This document shows positions 63,438 to 64,000 of a stretch of DNA of 64,000 nt, one piece after another (positions within the stretch are counted from its first letter, which is position 1; the number at the start of each line of letters is the position of its first letter). Source of the stretch: Bacteroides sp. OM05-12 (lineage in GTDB: Bacteria > Bacteroidota > Bacteroidia > Bacteroidales > Bacteroidaceae); NCBI RefSeq assembly GCF_003438995.1, contig NZ_QSUN01000016.1:19284-83283 (forward strand). The letters are read 5' to 3'. A program made the position numbers and the translations under genes. The notes under the pieces are model-generated. The model was not told the origin of the DNA and searched no databases. It saw only the letters and a program-made list of their open reading frames with translations.

Positions 63438-63659
63438 ATGAACGAATTATATTTATTAGAATACAGTGAAGAACAGCGTTGTTTTAACTTTAACAACGGT
63501 AATTCCGAAGAAAATTCTCACGGGTATAAAAGCCTTGGAAAACATACATGGGAAGAATGTACCGCATTTATTGAGTACATGAAAAACAAATATAATGATT
63601 CAGACTATCCATTATTAGATGAAGTCAAAAAAGACTATTCATCTTTTACTAATCAATAA
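63438..63659 (+). CDS. Small phage protein of unknown function
   Basis: The 73-residue product runs from ATG 63438 (MNELYLLEYSEEQRCFNFNN), preceded by the A/T-rich TTTAATT leader seen at several starts in this element. An in-frame start at 63360 is less likely. It is acidic and has HTWEECTAFIEYMKNKYN. The 187 bp before it hold no gene I can support. Confidence 0.55.
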   Translation: MNELYLLEYSEEQRCFNFNNGNSEENSHGYKSLGKHTWEECTAFIEYMKNKYNDSDYPLLDEVKKDYSSFTNQ

Positions 63660-63666
63660 AGTAGAT

Positions 63667-64000
63667 ATGGGCGAAATAGCAGATAGTTTAATAAGTGGTG
63701 AATTTGATTACATCACAGGTGAATATTTAGGTGAAGCAGTTGGTTATCCAAGAACACACGTATATGGCAGACGTGAATATATGCCGCCTGTTGAAAAGAA
63801 ACCAACAAGTAAGGCAAATGTATGTATTTCTAATATGTGCAAAGACAGAGGCTTTGATAACCGTGAAAAGGTTGAGTTGGTAGCTAAGTTCTTATACAGT
63901 AAAGGATACAAACAACTACCTAATTTATCACATCAGTATAAAATCATACATAGTCAGTATAAGAACAACTTTAGAAAGTTTTTAATTGAGCAAATGGAGT
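63667..64000 (+). CDS. Phage protein, 3' end outside the window
   Basis: It is open from ATG 63667 to the right edge (111 full codons). It reads MGEIADSLISGEFDYITGEY, later CISNMCKDRGFDNREKVELV and a Tyr/Lys/Asn-rich helical part. No family recognised. It shows that the element continues to the right. Confidence 0.55.
   Translation, partial: MGEIADSLISGEFDYITGEYLGEAVGYPRTHVYGRREYMPPVEKKPTSKANVCISNMCKDRGFDNREKVELVAKFLYSKGYKQLPNLSHQYKIIHSQYKNNFRKFLIEQME

Overview
The window looks like a chromosome segment of a gut Bacteroides or close relative. The evidence is SusC/SusD pairs, a SusR-type membrane regulator, Bacteroidales lipoprotein signals, DUF4270, a succinate-to-propionate decarboxylase operon, AT-rich DNA and promoters of the Bacteroides TAnnTTTG type. 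All names rest on motif reading by eye; no database search was run.

Region 1 (1-11.7 kb, minus strand) is a polymorphic-toxin locus. A small LuxR-like regulator is followed by a 1041-codon RHS-like shell protein, a protein with a type IX secretion-like tail, and a 1328-residue RHS protein with an N-terminal lamin-tail domain and a C-terminal JAB/MPN-like metallopeptidase tip. Immediately downstream come at least five tandem copies of a 201-residue exported protein, which I infer to be an immunity array.

Region 2 (12.3-26.5 kb) is a polysaccharide utilization locus: GH97 glucosidase, SusR-like regulator, two GH87-like beta-helix enzymes, a secreted protein of unknown function, SusC and SusD. 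The enzymes suggest an alpha-1,3-linked glucan.

Region 3 (27-48.2 kb) is housekeeping. It holds a rhomboid protease, an alpha-glucan operon (debranching enzyme, GT4, GH57-like), a DUF4270 lipoprotein, a one-domain glycogen synthase homologue, panC-panD, the methylmalonyl-CoA epimerase/decarboxylase operon, a TonB-dependent receptor, a FemAB-like acyltransferase, a nitroreductase, a DUF2520 protein, kdsC and maf. A composite family of palindromic intergenic repeats recurs at about 12, 26.6, 36.5 and 42.1 kb, mostly at gene 3' ends.

Region 4 (48.2-64 kb, running off the right edge) is the left part of an integrated element, most likely a prophage. It has a tyrosine integrase, an IS256-family insertion with a perfect 8-bp target duplication and a nonsense codon in its transposase, a putative EVE-nuclease restriction protein, a LexA-like repressor with a divergent promoter/operator, small early genes, a structured noncoding stretch, a C5 cytosine methyltransferase preceded by a duplicated helicase-loader fragment, a tRNA-like gene with an enlarged anticodon arm, a RecE-like exonuclease, two HNH proteins, a replication initiator carrying candidate iterons, and a DnaC-like loader.
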